A stretch of DNA of 64,000 nucleotides, from the NCBI GenBank assembly GCA_010015805.1, contig ML978136.1, forward strand, positions 1 through 64,000, written 5' to 3'. Below are positions 55,955 through 64,000 of the stretch, in pieces (position 1 is the stretch's first letter; every line of letters begins with the position of its first letter). The notes beneath the pieces are model-generated. The model saw only the letters and a program-made list of their open reading frames with translations. It searched no databases and was not told where the DNA came from. This stretch comes from Rhizodiscina lignyota. Taxonomy: Eukaryota > Ascomycota > Dothideomycetes > Aulographales > Rhizodiscinaceae. Position numbers and translations under genes: made by a program.

Positions 55955-58900
55955 ATGACGGGTCGTCGCAAGAAAGTCCTCGCGGACGATCCTCTCGCCG
56001 ACGATCCTGAAGATCTCGACTATGGCGCGCCGTCGCCAAAAAGACCTCGCAGCAGTGCTGGCAAGCCTAAACACTCGAAGAGTTCGGCTCGCCCGCGCAA
56101 GAGAAAACAACAGACCTACAACGACTCTGCCGATGACATTACTGACGACGAAGAAGACGATTCGCTAGAAGAGGAGTCGTTTGGTGGCTCAGACGCCGAG
56201 GAAGCGGCGCCGAAGGTGAATCCGCGCACTGGTCGCGCAACCAGGAGGGCGACCGAGAAAGTACTCAAGTACGAAGAAGTGTCCAGCGACTCCGATATTG
56301 GCGGCATTCCAGACTCTATCGAGGCAGACGAATCCGAACCTGAAGAAACTGGCAGCAAGAAGTCAATGATTTTCAAGTTCAAAGGAAAGAAAGTTGGCGC
56401 GTGGGTGGCTGCACAACAGAAAGAGGTGGCGCCCAGCAGGAAGCGAAGTGTTAGTGCGCGTGCCTCGGCCGACATACCTCGACGCAACACTCGTACTAGG
56501 TCGCAAGGTGCAGATGCAGGTCTGGAGCTGGACGAATCCGGCAAACGTCCTCGAGCAGTGCGCTCTACTTCTGGCACCCCAGGTCCGACCACACAGCGCT
56601 CAACTCGTGCTACCAAGGGTGTTAAGGGAACCAAGGGAGCGAAGTCGCGTCCCAGCATTATCGTGGAAGAAGATACTCAGGAGGGTTCATCGAAGGACGC
56701 AGCTGGTGACAGGGCTGGTCAAGAAGGAGATACTCAGGAGGGCTCATCGAAGGGGGCTCTTGCTGCAGAAGGTGGGCAAGCAAGCCCTGCAAGGACTGAT
56801 CACGAAGGAGATGTCATTATGGGCGAAGGAGATGTCATTATGGAGTCTCAGCATGAAGAGGAACTTGGAGAAGGAGAGGGACAAGGAGATGGACAGGGAG
56901 GTGGACAAGGACAGGATGAAGGTGGTGATGAAGATGAAGGCGATGAAGATGATGATGATGATGATGAAGATGATGAAGATGAAGGTCCGATATCGAGGCG
57001 TCGTCGCAAGACACAGCAGCCCAAGCCGCAGGTCGAGGAGGATGTCGAGTCGAGGCCGACCACAGGCTCGAAGCGCAAGCGCAAGGCCAAGGATGATAAT
57101 GATGACGACGATGTTGACTTCACGCCGGATGATGAAGAAGAAGGAGTGGACGACGACATGTCCGAGCCTGCTCCAAAGAAAAGGAGGGGCCGAGCTAGTT
57201 CGAACGAGAGCCATGATCGTAGGCGATCCGATACCTCTGTCGATTCCGATGAGCTGGCTGAGGAGGCTGCTGCGCTGGCCGAAGAGAGGACTCGTTCCTC
57301 AAGACGCCGTCGTAAGCAGACCCCTCTAGGGGATCAGCCAAGGGTTTCATTGAGAGGTCGACCTACACAGCCCGACTACCGACTCCGACGCCCAGAACTG
57401 GACGTTTTCTATGCCGAGCCAGACGAAGCTCCTCCCGCAGTTACCCCTCGCAACAACAGACGTGGTGCCGTGGCCGCTGCTTATCGAAGTCTCTTCCCAG
57501 TTGCTGGACCATTTGGTGGAACAGATGGTAACGCCGGTGCAGTCGACTCTGATAGCAGCGATGACGAGCCAACTGTGCGTCGTCGACCAACTCTCATCGG
57601 AGGCGCCGTTGGCATGACACCAAGTTCAGCAGGTGTTCCGAGCTATTTCCCCAAACCTCTCAACGCTGATCCAGCCGAATCTGGCATGAGGAAAATCAAA
57701 AACAAGGGCAACAATCTCGCTGATGCCGACGCGCTTGGTATCGACCCGGATATCACCTTCGACAGCGTGGGCGGACGCGGTGAGGAAATCAATGGGCTGA
57801 AAGAGATGGTAGTTATGCCGCTCCTCTATCCGGAGATGTACCAGAAGTTCCAAGTCACTCCTCCTCGTGGCGTCCTTTTTTCAGGTCCCCCTGGTACTGG
57901 CAAGACACTCATGGCTCGAGCATTGTGCAACACCAAGGTCTCCGGCAAGAAGATCACCTTCTACATGCGCAAGGCCGGCGATGTCCACAGCAAGTGGGTT
58001 GGTGAGTCTGAGCGACAGCTTCGCACACTCTTTGAGGAAGCTCGCAAGAATCAGCCTAGTATCATCTTCTTCGATGAGATCGACGGTCTGGCACCACAAC
58101 GCACTGGCGCCACAGACCAAAGCCACATCTCGATTGTCACAACTCTGCTCGCTCTCATGGATGGTATGGATGATAGAGGCCAAGTCGTTGTCATTGGCGC
58201 CACCAATCGACCTGGCAACATTGACGTTGCTCTTCGTCGCCCTGGTCGCTTCGACCGTGAGTTCTACTTCAGCCTTCCAAACGAGAAGGGTCGTCGCGAA
58301 ATCATCGATATCCACACGAAGGGTTGGTCTCCTCCTCTAATGCCGGACCTGAAGGATATGCTTGCTACGCGGACCGAGAACTTCTCAGGCGCAGATATTC
58401 GTTCTTTGTGCACAGAAGCTGCCATGAATGCCATCCAGGGCACGTATCCGCAGCTCTATTCGTCGACCCAGAAGCTTCAGATCGATGTCAACAAGATTCA
58501 GGTTACACCCAAGGACTTCATGATGGCTCTGGAGAAGGTCACTCCGTCGGGCGAGCGTGCTTCGACCACTGCTCTAGCATCAATGCCAAAGGAGCTTGAG
58601 CCTCTTCTTCGAGGACAGCTCCAGAAGATCATGAAGATTATCGATGAGGTTATTCCGCGGAAACAGAGATTCACGGCTCTGGAAGAAGCCGAGTTCGAGG
58701 ACCGTGGCTCTGCTTACGATGAGTTTGGCAAAGAGACACTCAAGAATGCGTTCGAAAAGAACCGCATTTATCGCCCTCGTCTGCTTATCCACGGCACACA
58801 AGGCATGGGCCAGCAGCATCTCGGCGCAGCTTTGCTCTCCAAGCTCGAGTCTCTGCATGTACAGTCGTTCGACCTGAGTACTCTCTTCGAAGACGGATCC

Positions 58901-60553
58901 TTGAGTCAAGAAGCCACCATCGTGCGGCTGTTCAGAGAAGTGCGCACTCACATGCCGAGTGTTATCTACATCCCGAACGTTGACATCTGGTACGATACTG
59001 TCGGTTCTGCTGTCATCAAGACCTTCATGTCGCAGCTCCGAAGCTTGCCGGCAAACTCTCCCGTCCTCGTTGTTGGAACTTTGGAGACCGAGATGCCATT
59101 GAAAGAATTACAGAAGAATGATGATGAATGGGCACAGTCGACATACGCTGAGATGATGCGGGACCTTTTCTCGTACTCTCGCAAGTCGCAGTACGAGGTT
59201 GGCCGACCTGATGAGCCCTCCCGACGAGAGTATTTCGAGGCTGTCACTTCATACATTCGCAAGCGGCCCGCCGATTTTCCCAGCGAGAACCGCAAGAAGC
59301 GCAAGTTGGATGTACTCCCAGTGATCGTAGAGGAGCCTAAGCCCCAGGCACCCCCATCCAAAGAGGAATTGAGGCAGCAGAGGAAGAACGATCGCATGAC
59401 GCTCAACCTGCTGAAGATCTCCATCCAGCCGATTATGGATCAAATTCGCACCAAGCACAAGAAGTTCCGCACCGCAATCATTGACGACGCCAGCTTGGCA
59501 TACCTCTACACAGAGCAAGACCCGACGAAGTTGAGCTCAGACCTCACTGCCGCGCAGCGTGCCGCTCAGCAGATCATGCGTCCTTACGAGCTCGAGAAGG
59601 ACAAGCATGGCATCATGGGGATCAAGGAGTCCGAATCCGGCAAGTTCTATTACAATCTCGACACGGTGATGATCGAGAAGCGCTTGTCGAACGGCTACTA
59701 CAAGCGTCCCAAGGACTTCCTTGCGGACATCAGGCGCATTGCGAAGGACGCCAAGACCCTTGGGGATGAAGACCGGATCCTCAAGGCGAACGAGATGCTT
59801 GCAAATGTCGAGGTCGACATCGAGACCATCCTCGAGGCTGGTAACCCAGACCTCGTTGCGGAGTGCGAGCGCGTGTACGGGAGAGAGTTGGAGAGGCAGA
59901 AGGAGGCCGCTGGTAAAGCGCAAGCGACTACCGGCGGAAGCCCTGCTCTCCCGTTCCCTCTCGTCATGCCGCCGCCTCCGCAAGGCTCGATGACGACCGA
60001 AGACACCGGCCCCATCGTGTTGGGCGAGAAGGTCCCTAGCAGGGAGTTCCTTCCGCCACTTCCCACCACGACCGCGCCGTCACAGCGCTCAGCGCTTGTG
60101 AAGGTGGCCGCCGGCTCGCATGCCGGTGACTACCTGAACAGCGCATCCACGACTACGTCCGGCCAGAAGGCCTCCGAGCGCGCATCTGGCGCCTCGGACC
60201 TTACCAACGGGCTGATCCCAGACTTCTCTGGGGTGGGGCAGGGGTTGGCCGGTAGCTCACAGCTGCCGGACACACAGGAGGATTCCTCCCAGCCCCTCCA
60301 CACCCTAGACGAGGCTCTGCTGGGTCAGCTGCACAACGAGCTGGCCGTTCGTACGTCGGGGTTGAGCGTAGAGCAACTGGAGCAGCTTAATGCTGCGATG
60401 ATGGATGCTGTGTGGCGGTTGCGGGGCGAGGCGGATCGCACAGCGGTGGTGCGTGGTGTCACCGAGGTGTTTAACGACACCATCGAGGACATCACCGCCA
60501 TGCAGCTGGTGCTTGATCCTTCGCAGCGCCACCGTGGTGGTCAAGTGGCGTGA
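55955..60553 (+). CDS. YTA7: Yta7/Abo1/ATAD2-type chromatin AAA-ATPase
   Basis: Nuclear ATPase that remodels or loads histone H3-H4 on chromatin. Intronless, 1532 aa from the ATG at 55955; in-frame codons upstream lie in the CA-rich leader. The first 560 residues are acidic/basic low-complexity sequence, including a run of Asp/Glu coded by GAT/GAA repeats (56925-56990). AAA1 is intact: GPPGTGKT (about residue 643), IIFFDEIDGL (about 703), ATNRPGNIDVALRRPGRFDREF. AAA2 is degenerate: its Walker A reads HGTQGMGQQHLG, lacking the GKT lysine, as known for this family. A divergent bromodomain follows (RTKHKKFRTAIIDDASLAYL to YYKRPKDFLADIRRIAKDAK). The C-terminus is Pro/Thr-rich. Confident. Confidence 0.96.
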   Translation: MTGRRKKVLADDPLADDPEDLDYGAPSPKRPRSSAGKPKHSKSSARPRKRKQQTYNDSADDITDDEEDDSLEEESFGGSDAEEAAPKVNPRTGRATRRATEKVLKYEEVSSDSDIGGIPDSIEADESEPEETGSKKSMIFKFKGKKVGAWVAAQQKEVAPSRKRSVSARASADIPRRNTRTRSQGADAGLELDESGKRPRAVRSTSGTPGPTTQRSTRATKGVKGTKGAKSRPSIIVEEDTQEGSSKDAAGDRAGQEGDTQEGSSKGALAAEGGQASPARTDHEGDVIMGEGDVIMESQHEEELGEGEGQGDGQGGGQGQDEGGDEDEGDEDDDDDDEDDEDEGPISRRRRKTQQPKPQVEEDVESRPTTGSKRKRKAKDDNDDDDVDFTPDDEEEGVDDDMSEPAPKKRRGRASSNESHDRRRSDTSVDSDELAEEAAALAEERTRSSRRRRKQTPLGDQPRVSLRGRPTQPDYRLRRPELDVFYAEPDEAPPAVTPRNNRRGAVAAAYRSLFPVAGPFGGTDGNAGAVDSDSSDDEPTVRRRPTLIGGAVGMTPSSAGVPSYFPKPLNADPAESGMRKIKNKGNNLADADALGIDPDITFDSVGGRGEEINGLKEMVVMPLLYPEMYQKFQVTPPRGVLFSGPPGTGKTLMARALCNTKVSGKKITFYMRKAGDVHSKWVGESERQLRTLFEEARKNQPSIIFFDEIDGLAPQRTGATDQSHISIVTTLLALMDGMDDRGQVVVIGATNRPGNIDVALRRPGRFDREFYFSLPNEKGRREIIDIHTKGWSPPLMPDLKDMLATRTENFSGADIRSLCTEAAMNAIQGTYPQLYSSTQKLQIDVNKIQVTPKDFMMALEKVTPSGERASTTALASMPKELEPLLRGQLQKIMKIIDEVIPRKQRFTALEEAEFEDRGSAYDEFGKETLKNAFEKNRIYRPRLLIHGTQGMGQQHLGAALLSKLESLHVQSFDLSTLFEDGSLSQEATIVRLFREVRTHMPSVIYIPNVDIWYDTVGSAVIKTFMSQLRSLPANSPVLVVGTLETEMPLKELQKNDDEWAQSTYAEMMRDLFSYSRKSQYEVGRPDEPSRREYFEAVTSYIRKRPADFPSENRKKRKLDVLPVIVEEPKPQAPPSKEELRQQRKNDRMTLNLLKISIQPIMDQIRTKHKKFRTAIIDDASLAYLYTEQDPTKLSSDLTAAQRAAQQIMRPYELEKDKHGIMGIKESESGKFYYNLDTVMIEKRLSNGYYKRPKDFLADIRRIAKDAKTLGDEDRILKANEMLANVEVDIETILEAGNPDLVAECERVYGRELERQKEAAGKAQATTGGSPALPFPLVMPPPPQGSMTTEDTGPIVLGEKVPSREFLPPLPTTTAPSQRSALVKVAAGSHAGDYLNSASTTTSGQKASERASGASDLTNGLIPDFSGVGQGLAGSSQLPDTQEDSSQPLHTLDEALLGQLHNELAVRTSGLSVEQLEQLNAAMMDAVWRLRGEADRTAVVRGVTEVFNDTIEDITAMQLVLDPSQRHRGGQVA
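56925..56990 (+). repeat. GAT/GAA trinucleotide-rich coding run
   Basis: In the Yta7 homologue, GAT and GAA codons alternate in a near-pure run encoding Asp/Glu. Such runs can change length by slippage; acidic tracts are usual in this protein family and may bind histones. Confidence 0.75.
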
Positions 60554-61509
60554 AGAGGGGACACTTCTTGCCCACATGGTGGGTATGTAGATAGGTAGAT
60601 AGTGAAGCGCCCGCAAGGGCGAGGCACTTGCCTCAATGACAAACAATGAACGAACAGCCGTGCCATAATCCCTATTGCCTCTCCTGTGATGATCTCGCTA
60701 AGGTAGAGGAGTGATGTCATTGAATCGAGCTGCCCTTGATTATCTAATCGAACTGTAGACGGAGCGTTCTCATTGGCCGCTCTGAGATAGGTAAATATCG
60801 TCATATTCAGTGCTCTGGTGCTGTTGTGGGCAATTCCTATCAACTGTGGTGCAGCCGGAGGTTACTGCCAGATTGGGTAGTGGTGATAGAAATTAGCGCT
60901 CGCAGCCCTGGTAATTTGCAGGGGTATACCGGAATAACCAAATAATCCGGGCAGATGCTTGGCGCTCAATACATGATTTTCTCCAAGTCAGAACAGCAAT
61001 TTGTCCCCCAAAATTGAGCTCGACGACACGATTCGACTAGGCCTGCAGTCTCCTTATCTAAATCTTTGACATAGGCGATCTGTATTTCTTACTTACCGGT
61101 ACTTGATGTGGCCGCCTCCTCTGCGCCGATGGGAAACCCTCTGCAACTCCTTTTCTAAGCATTTCCCACAGTAGTTTGCGCGCTTTGTATCACTAAGTTC
61201 GAACAGCAATCTTCAATTACTAAATTCTGCTTCAAAAATTGATTCAATTCGGGCTGGACTCTCCTTGTTCGAATCTAATCCTGAGGAGCTGGCTTGTATT
61301 TTCGGACTATCTAGTCGTCCGAAAGAGGCAAGTCCAAGCAGACCAATGACCAGCGCAAAGCGATAACGGCCGCACCTCAGTAGCTTTCCACTATGTAGCG
61401 TGGGTTTTGCTCGCCCCGCAGTCCCCAGGGCGCGGGCCCATATAGCGCCTCACCCTTCTTCTCAATTGATCTGTTGCTCAAGAAGCTCGAGGCAACGCAG
61501 ACGTGCAAG
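60554..61509. other. Intergenic, nothing recognised
   Basis: About 950 bp between the AAA-ATPase and the amidase gene. One TGTTCGAATCT near 61268 resembles a B-box but has no partner or stem. No gene seen. Confidence 0.4.
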
Positions 61510-63372
61510 ATGCTGTATCCATTCGACTACTTCCAGCATCGGCGCGATTGGTAGCCATTCCCGTCTTGAGCTCTCCATTCCCAATTGAACCCTGCATCTA
61601 ATGTATACACAGCGCGCGCAAGCAGTCTGAACGCGCCTCGAAGATCGCAACGCTGCCAAAACCGTATCTAAACCCCCTCGCTCAAGACGAACGCTCGATT
61701 CTACAAAGACCGATCGCAGAGCTTGTCCAAGATGTCCACAAGAATATCACCTCGCCAGTCGACATCCTCCGCACGTATGGCAAGGTCGCGATCAAGGCGC
61801 AGGAGAAGACGAATTGTCTGACGGAGATAATGTTCCCTGAGGCAGAGTCGTGGATCGAGCAAGGGGATATCAATCTCAAAGGCCCGCTAGCAGGTATCCC
61901 AGTATCGCTGAAAGACTCAATAAAAGTAGGCGGGTTCGTTACAAGCGTTGGATATTCTCGATACTCGAATAGAAAGGCTGAGAAGGACGGTGCTATGGTG
62001 AGATTGCTGAAAGATGCAGGGGCAGTACCGTTCGTCAAGACGAATCTACCAATCACCCTCCTCTCCTTTGAGTCCACGAACGACCTCTGGGGCCGCACAT
62101 CCAACCCTCACAACGCTGCATACTCACCTGGAGGTTCAACGGGCGGCGAAGCTGCGCTCCTTGCTTTCGGCGGCTCACGAATTGGCATTGGTTCGGATGT
62201 GGCAGGCTCAGTGCGTGCGCCCGCGCATTTCTCAGGGTGCTACAGTATACGGTGCAGTACGGGGCGATGGCCGAAAGCAGGAGTGGAAACAAGCATGCTA
62301 GGCCAGGAGGCCATAGCGAGCGTCTTCAGTCCAATGGCTAGGACAATGGGAGATCTGACGTATTTTACACGCTCTATTATCGGGATGAAGCCTTGGAAGT
62401 ACGACCACACGGTTCATCCGATTGAGTGGAGAGATAGTATGGTTGATGAATATGCCACCAAGTCCAAGCTACGAGTTGGCATCCTGAGAACTGATGGCGT
62501 AGTTGATCCTGCACCAGCGTGTGCGAGGGCACTGCAGATGGTTGCGGATGCGCTGCAGGGAGGCGGCCATGATGTCTTCGATGTCGTGCCGCCTGGATCG
62601 CCAGCATCGTGCTACGATGCGCTAGTTGTGGCCTCGCAGGGCCTCAACGCAGACGGGTGTCGCACCTTTAGAAGCCACTTCCGTACAGGCGAGACCGATG
62701 ACCCTGGAGCTCGAGAGATGCGACGGCTCATGAGCTGGCCAGCCCCATTCAGGTACTTGTATTATCTTTGGTATAAGTACGTCTGGAGAGATCCCATATG
62801 GGCGGGGCTAGTGCGAGACTGGTCTGGGAAGAGTTCCTTCGAGCAGTGGAAGATAGTCGCAAAGCGAGAGGGCATCAAAGCGAGGTGGCATGAGTGGTGG
62901 GAGAATGAGACGGGCGCCGAGAAGATGGATATCCTGCTAACAGTGCCAAATGCGACTCCTGCCGTACCAGCGGGAGGAATGAAGGAGGCAGTCAGTAGCT
63001 GTGGATACACTTTCCTGTTCAATTTGGTAAGTCCGTTGTATCCCTTCGCCTTTGCACGAACCGGATTTACCTTAAATTTGAGTACATGCTGACAAGAGCT
63101 TACAGCTCGACTACCCATGCGGAATTATCCCCGTCACGCACGTCGATCCTGCAAAGGATGCGCTCTCCTCGACCTTCAATATCAGGAAGCTCAACGGTGT
63201 CGCACGCGGCGCGTATGTCCATTACGATGCACAGAAGATGGCAGGATTGCCGGTCGCCATCCAAGTCGTTGGCCAAAGGCTTGAGGAAGAGAAGGTCCTT
63301 GCGGTGATGGAGAGAATCGAAACTCTACTCGAGGAAAGAGGAGAGAAGTATCAACTTTTAGAAGTGGATTGA
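61510..63372 (+). CDS. Amidase-signature family hydrolase
   Basis: Ser-Ser-Lys amidase related to fungal acetamidases and fatty-acid amide hydrolases. Exons inferred at 61510-61550, 61613-63026 and 63106-63372 give 573 aa. The catalytic Lys is in GIPVSLKDSIKVGG; the amidase signature is PGGSTGGEAALLAFGGSRIGIGSDVAGSVRAP, with cis-Ser in GGS and the nucleophile in AGSVR. The family often has GGSSGGE; Thr here replaces the second Ser, which is not the triad residue. The last exon carries DYPCGIIPVTHVDP and GLPVAIQVVGQRLEEEKVLAVM. The first exon (MLYPFDYFQHRRD) is tentative; it is needed because ARKQSERASKIATLPKPYL is clearly family sequence upstream of the next ATG. Cytosolic. Confidence 0.87.
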
Positions 63373-63667
63373 ATTGTCTGAATCCCAGACGTAACTACGT
63401 CCTGAAGTGAATCTATTATTGCTTGAGGCCCTGCTTTTCGGTCCGGGAACAGATTCCGCTACCTGTTCCATAGAAGCTGCACAGCTCACGTGTAGTAGCT
63501 AACCAGCAAGTCGTCTTTTACCTCCAGACAGAAGAGACCGTATCAAATGAGAGACATTCCACCGCAAGAAGATCAGAGAAAACATGTGCGCCGCCTCGAA
63601 AGTATCCAGCAAATAAAAAAATCCCGTCATGGCTGGTACCTCGTGACTCATCCCAAACTCAAGCCGG
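63373..63667. other. Convergent 3' gap
   Basis: 295 bp between the converging stops of the amidase and the partial transporter. No gene. Confidence 0.4.
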
Positions 63668-64000
63668 CTACGAGTATGCTATACTTCCACGTTTACGAAA
63701 GCCGAAGAGCTCCAGCACGCTTCCCTTCCTTTTCCCGCCCGCTTGACCCCCTTGATCCGCAACGCTCGCCTTGGTCAACATGATCGAAGGTGGGTCCACG
63801 CGTTTGCTCTTACGCACCAAGCCTAGCTCCTCGATCGTGCTCGTCTTCCTCGATGATTCGTCGCCAATCCTCGGGGTGCGCACGAACACGGCGACTATTA
63901 AAAAGCCTGCCACCGAGAGAGCGACACCGAACCAGAATACGGCTTGGAGGCTTTTGACATCTCCCATCCCGCCACTTGTATCATCATCGGCAATGGGCTC
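63668..64000 (-). CDS. MFS transporter, C-terminus only (runs off window)
   Basis: The leftward frame stays open from the stop at 63668 to the right edge, so this is the 3' end of a gene that starts beyond the window. It encodes a loop (EPIADDDTSGGMGDVKSLQ), a final transmembrane helix (VFWFGVALSVAGFLIVAVFV) and a cytosolic tail of about 75 residues ending KRGSIAYS. The helix followed by RTPRIGD and a long Ser/Lys tail is typical of the last segment of DHA-type MFS exporters in fungi. The subfamily cannot be told from this piece. Confidence 0.7.
   Translation of the reverse strand, partial: EPIADDDTSGGMGDVKSLQAVFWFGVALSVAGFLIVAVFVRTPRIGDESSRKTSTIEELGLVRKSKRVDPPSIMLTKASVADQGGQAGGKRKGSVLELFGFRKRGSIAYS

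Noticed and set aside
61262-61278. B-box-like TGTTCGAATCT as a tRNA or SINE
   Set aside because: No matching A-box, stems or T-run nearby.
63983-64000. 18-bp exact match to 8045-8062
   Set aside because: The match ends at the window edge and joins parts of two unrelated genes; with no longer similarity visible it is best treated as chance.

Overview
This window looks like nuclear DNA of a filamentous ascomycete (Pezizomycotina). Most genes carry introns of about 46-110 bp with GTAAGT/GTATGT-type donors and CTAAC/CTGAC-type branch points. The gene content is typical of that group: a HET-domain protein, a NACHT-type NTPase, a GH67 alpha-glucuronidase, an Afi1/MesA polarity protein, a BIM1-like surface protein and Ser/Thr-rich secreted proteins. 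A dothideomycete is plausible, but the sequence alone does not settle it. Exon joins are inferred from splice motifs and reading phase, with no transcript evidence. Every multi-exon model given here stays in frame from ATG to stop.

Layout. 0-10 kb: secreted or membrane proteins (FAD-linked oxidase, a small secreted protein, prolyl 4-hydroxylase-like dioxygenase, another small secreted protein, kelch-propeller membrane protein). 10-14.4 kb: two cell-polarity/cytokinesis genes head to head (myosin regulatory light chain-like protein and Afi1/MesA). 14.7-22.3 kb: a secreted S41-type peptidase, then a NACHT NTPase with a zinc finger placed tail to tail with a HET gene; this is the best candidate for an accessory self/non-self recognition locus. 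23-28 kb: a class C beta-lactamase-like protein, a GPI-anchored protein and a BIM1-like membrane protein. 29-36 kb: an atypical protein kinase, OTU2-like deubiquitinase, thiol methyltransferase and an MFS drug/polyamine transporter. 36.3-40.8 kb: a very large secreted subtilisin-like protease. 41.8-42.2 kb: a long imperfect inverted repeat (foldback/MITE-like) just beyond the stop of a FMP42/SLC43-like MFS gene. 45-50.7 kb: an orphan protein gene behind three MluI boxes, then a long gene-poor stretch with a 38-aa zinc-finger-like ORF. 50.7-53.3 kb: GH67 alpha-glucuronidase with two XlnR-type sites upstream, followed by a hairpin-rich, tRNA-box-bearing stretch. 54-64 kb: a small two-exon gene, the Yta7/Abo1 AAA-ATPase, an amidase, and the C-terminus of another MFS transporter running off the right edge.

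Most genes look like unrelated housekeeping and secretome genes rather than one pathway. No polyketide synthase, non-ribosomal peptide synthetase, retroelement or CRISPR array was seen. The most unusual items are the NACHT/HET pair, the 375-bp foldback element, the structured stretch after the GH67 gene, the tiny zinc-finger ORF, the giant protease, and a BIM1-like protein that has lost the expected N-terminal copper histidine.
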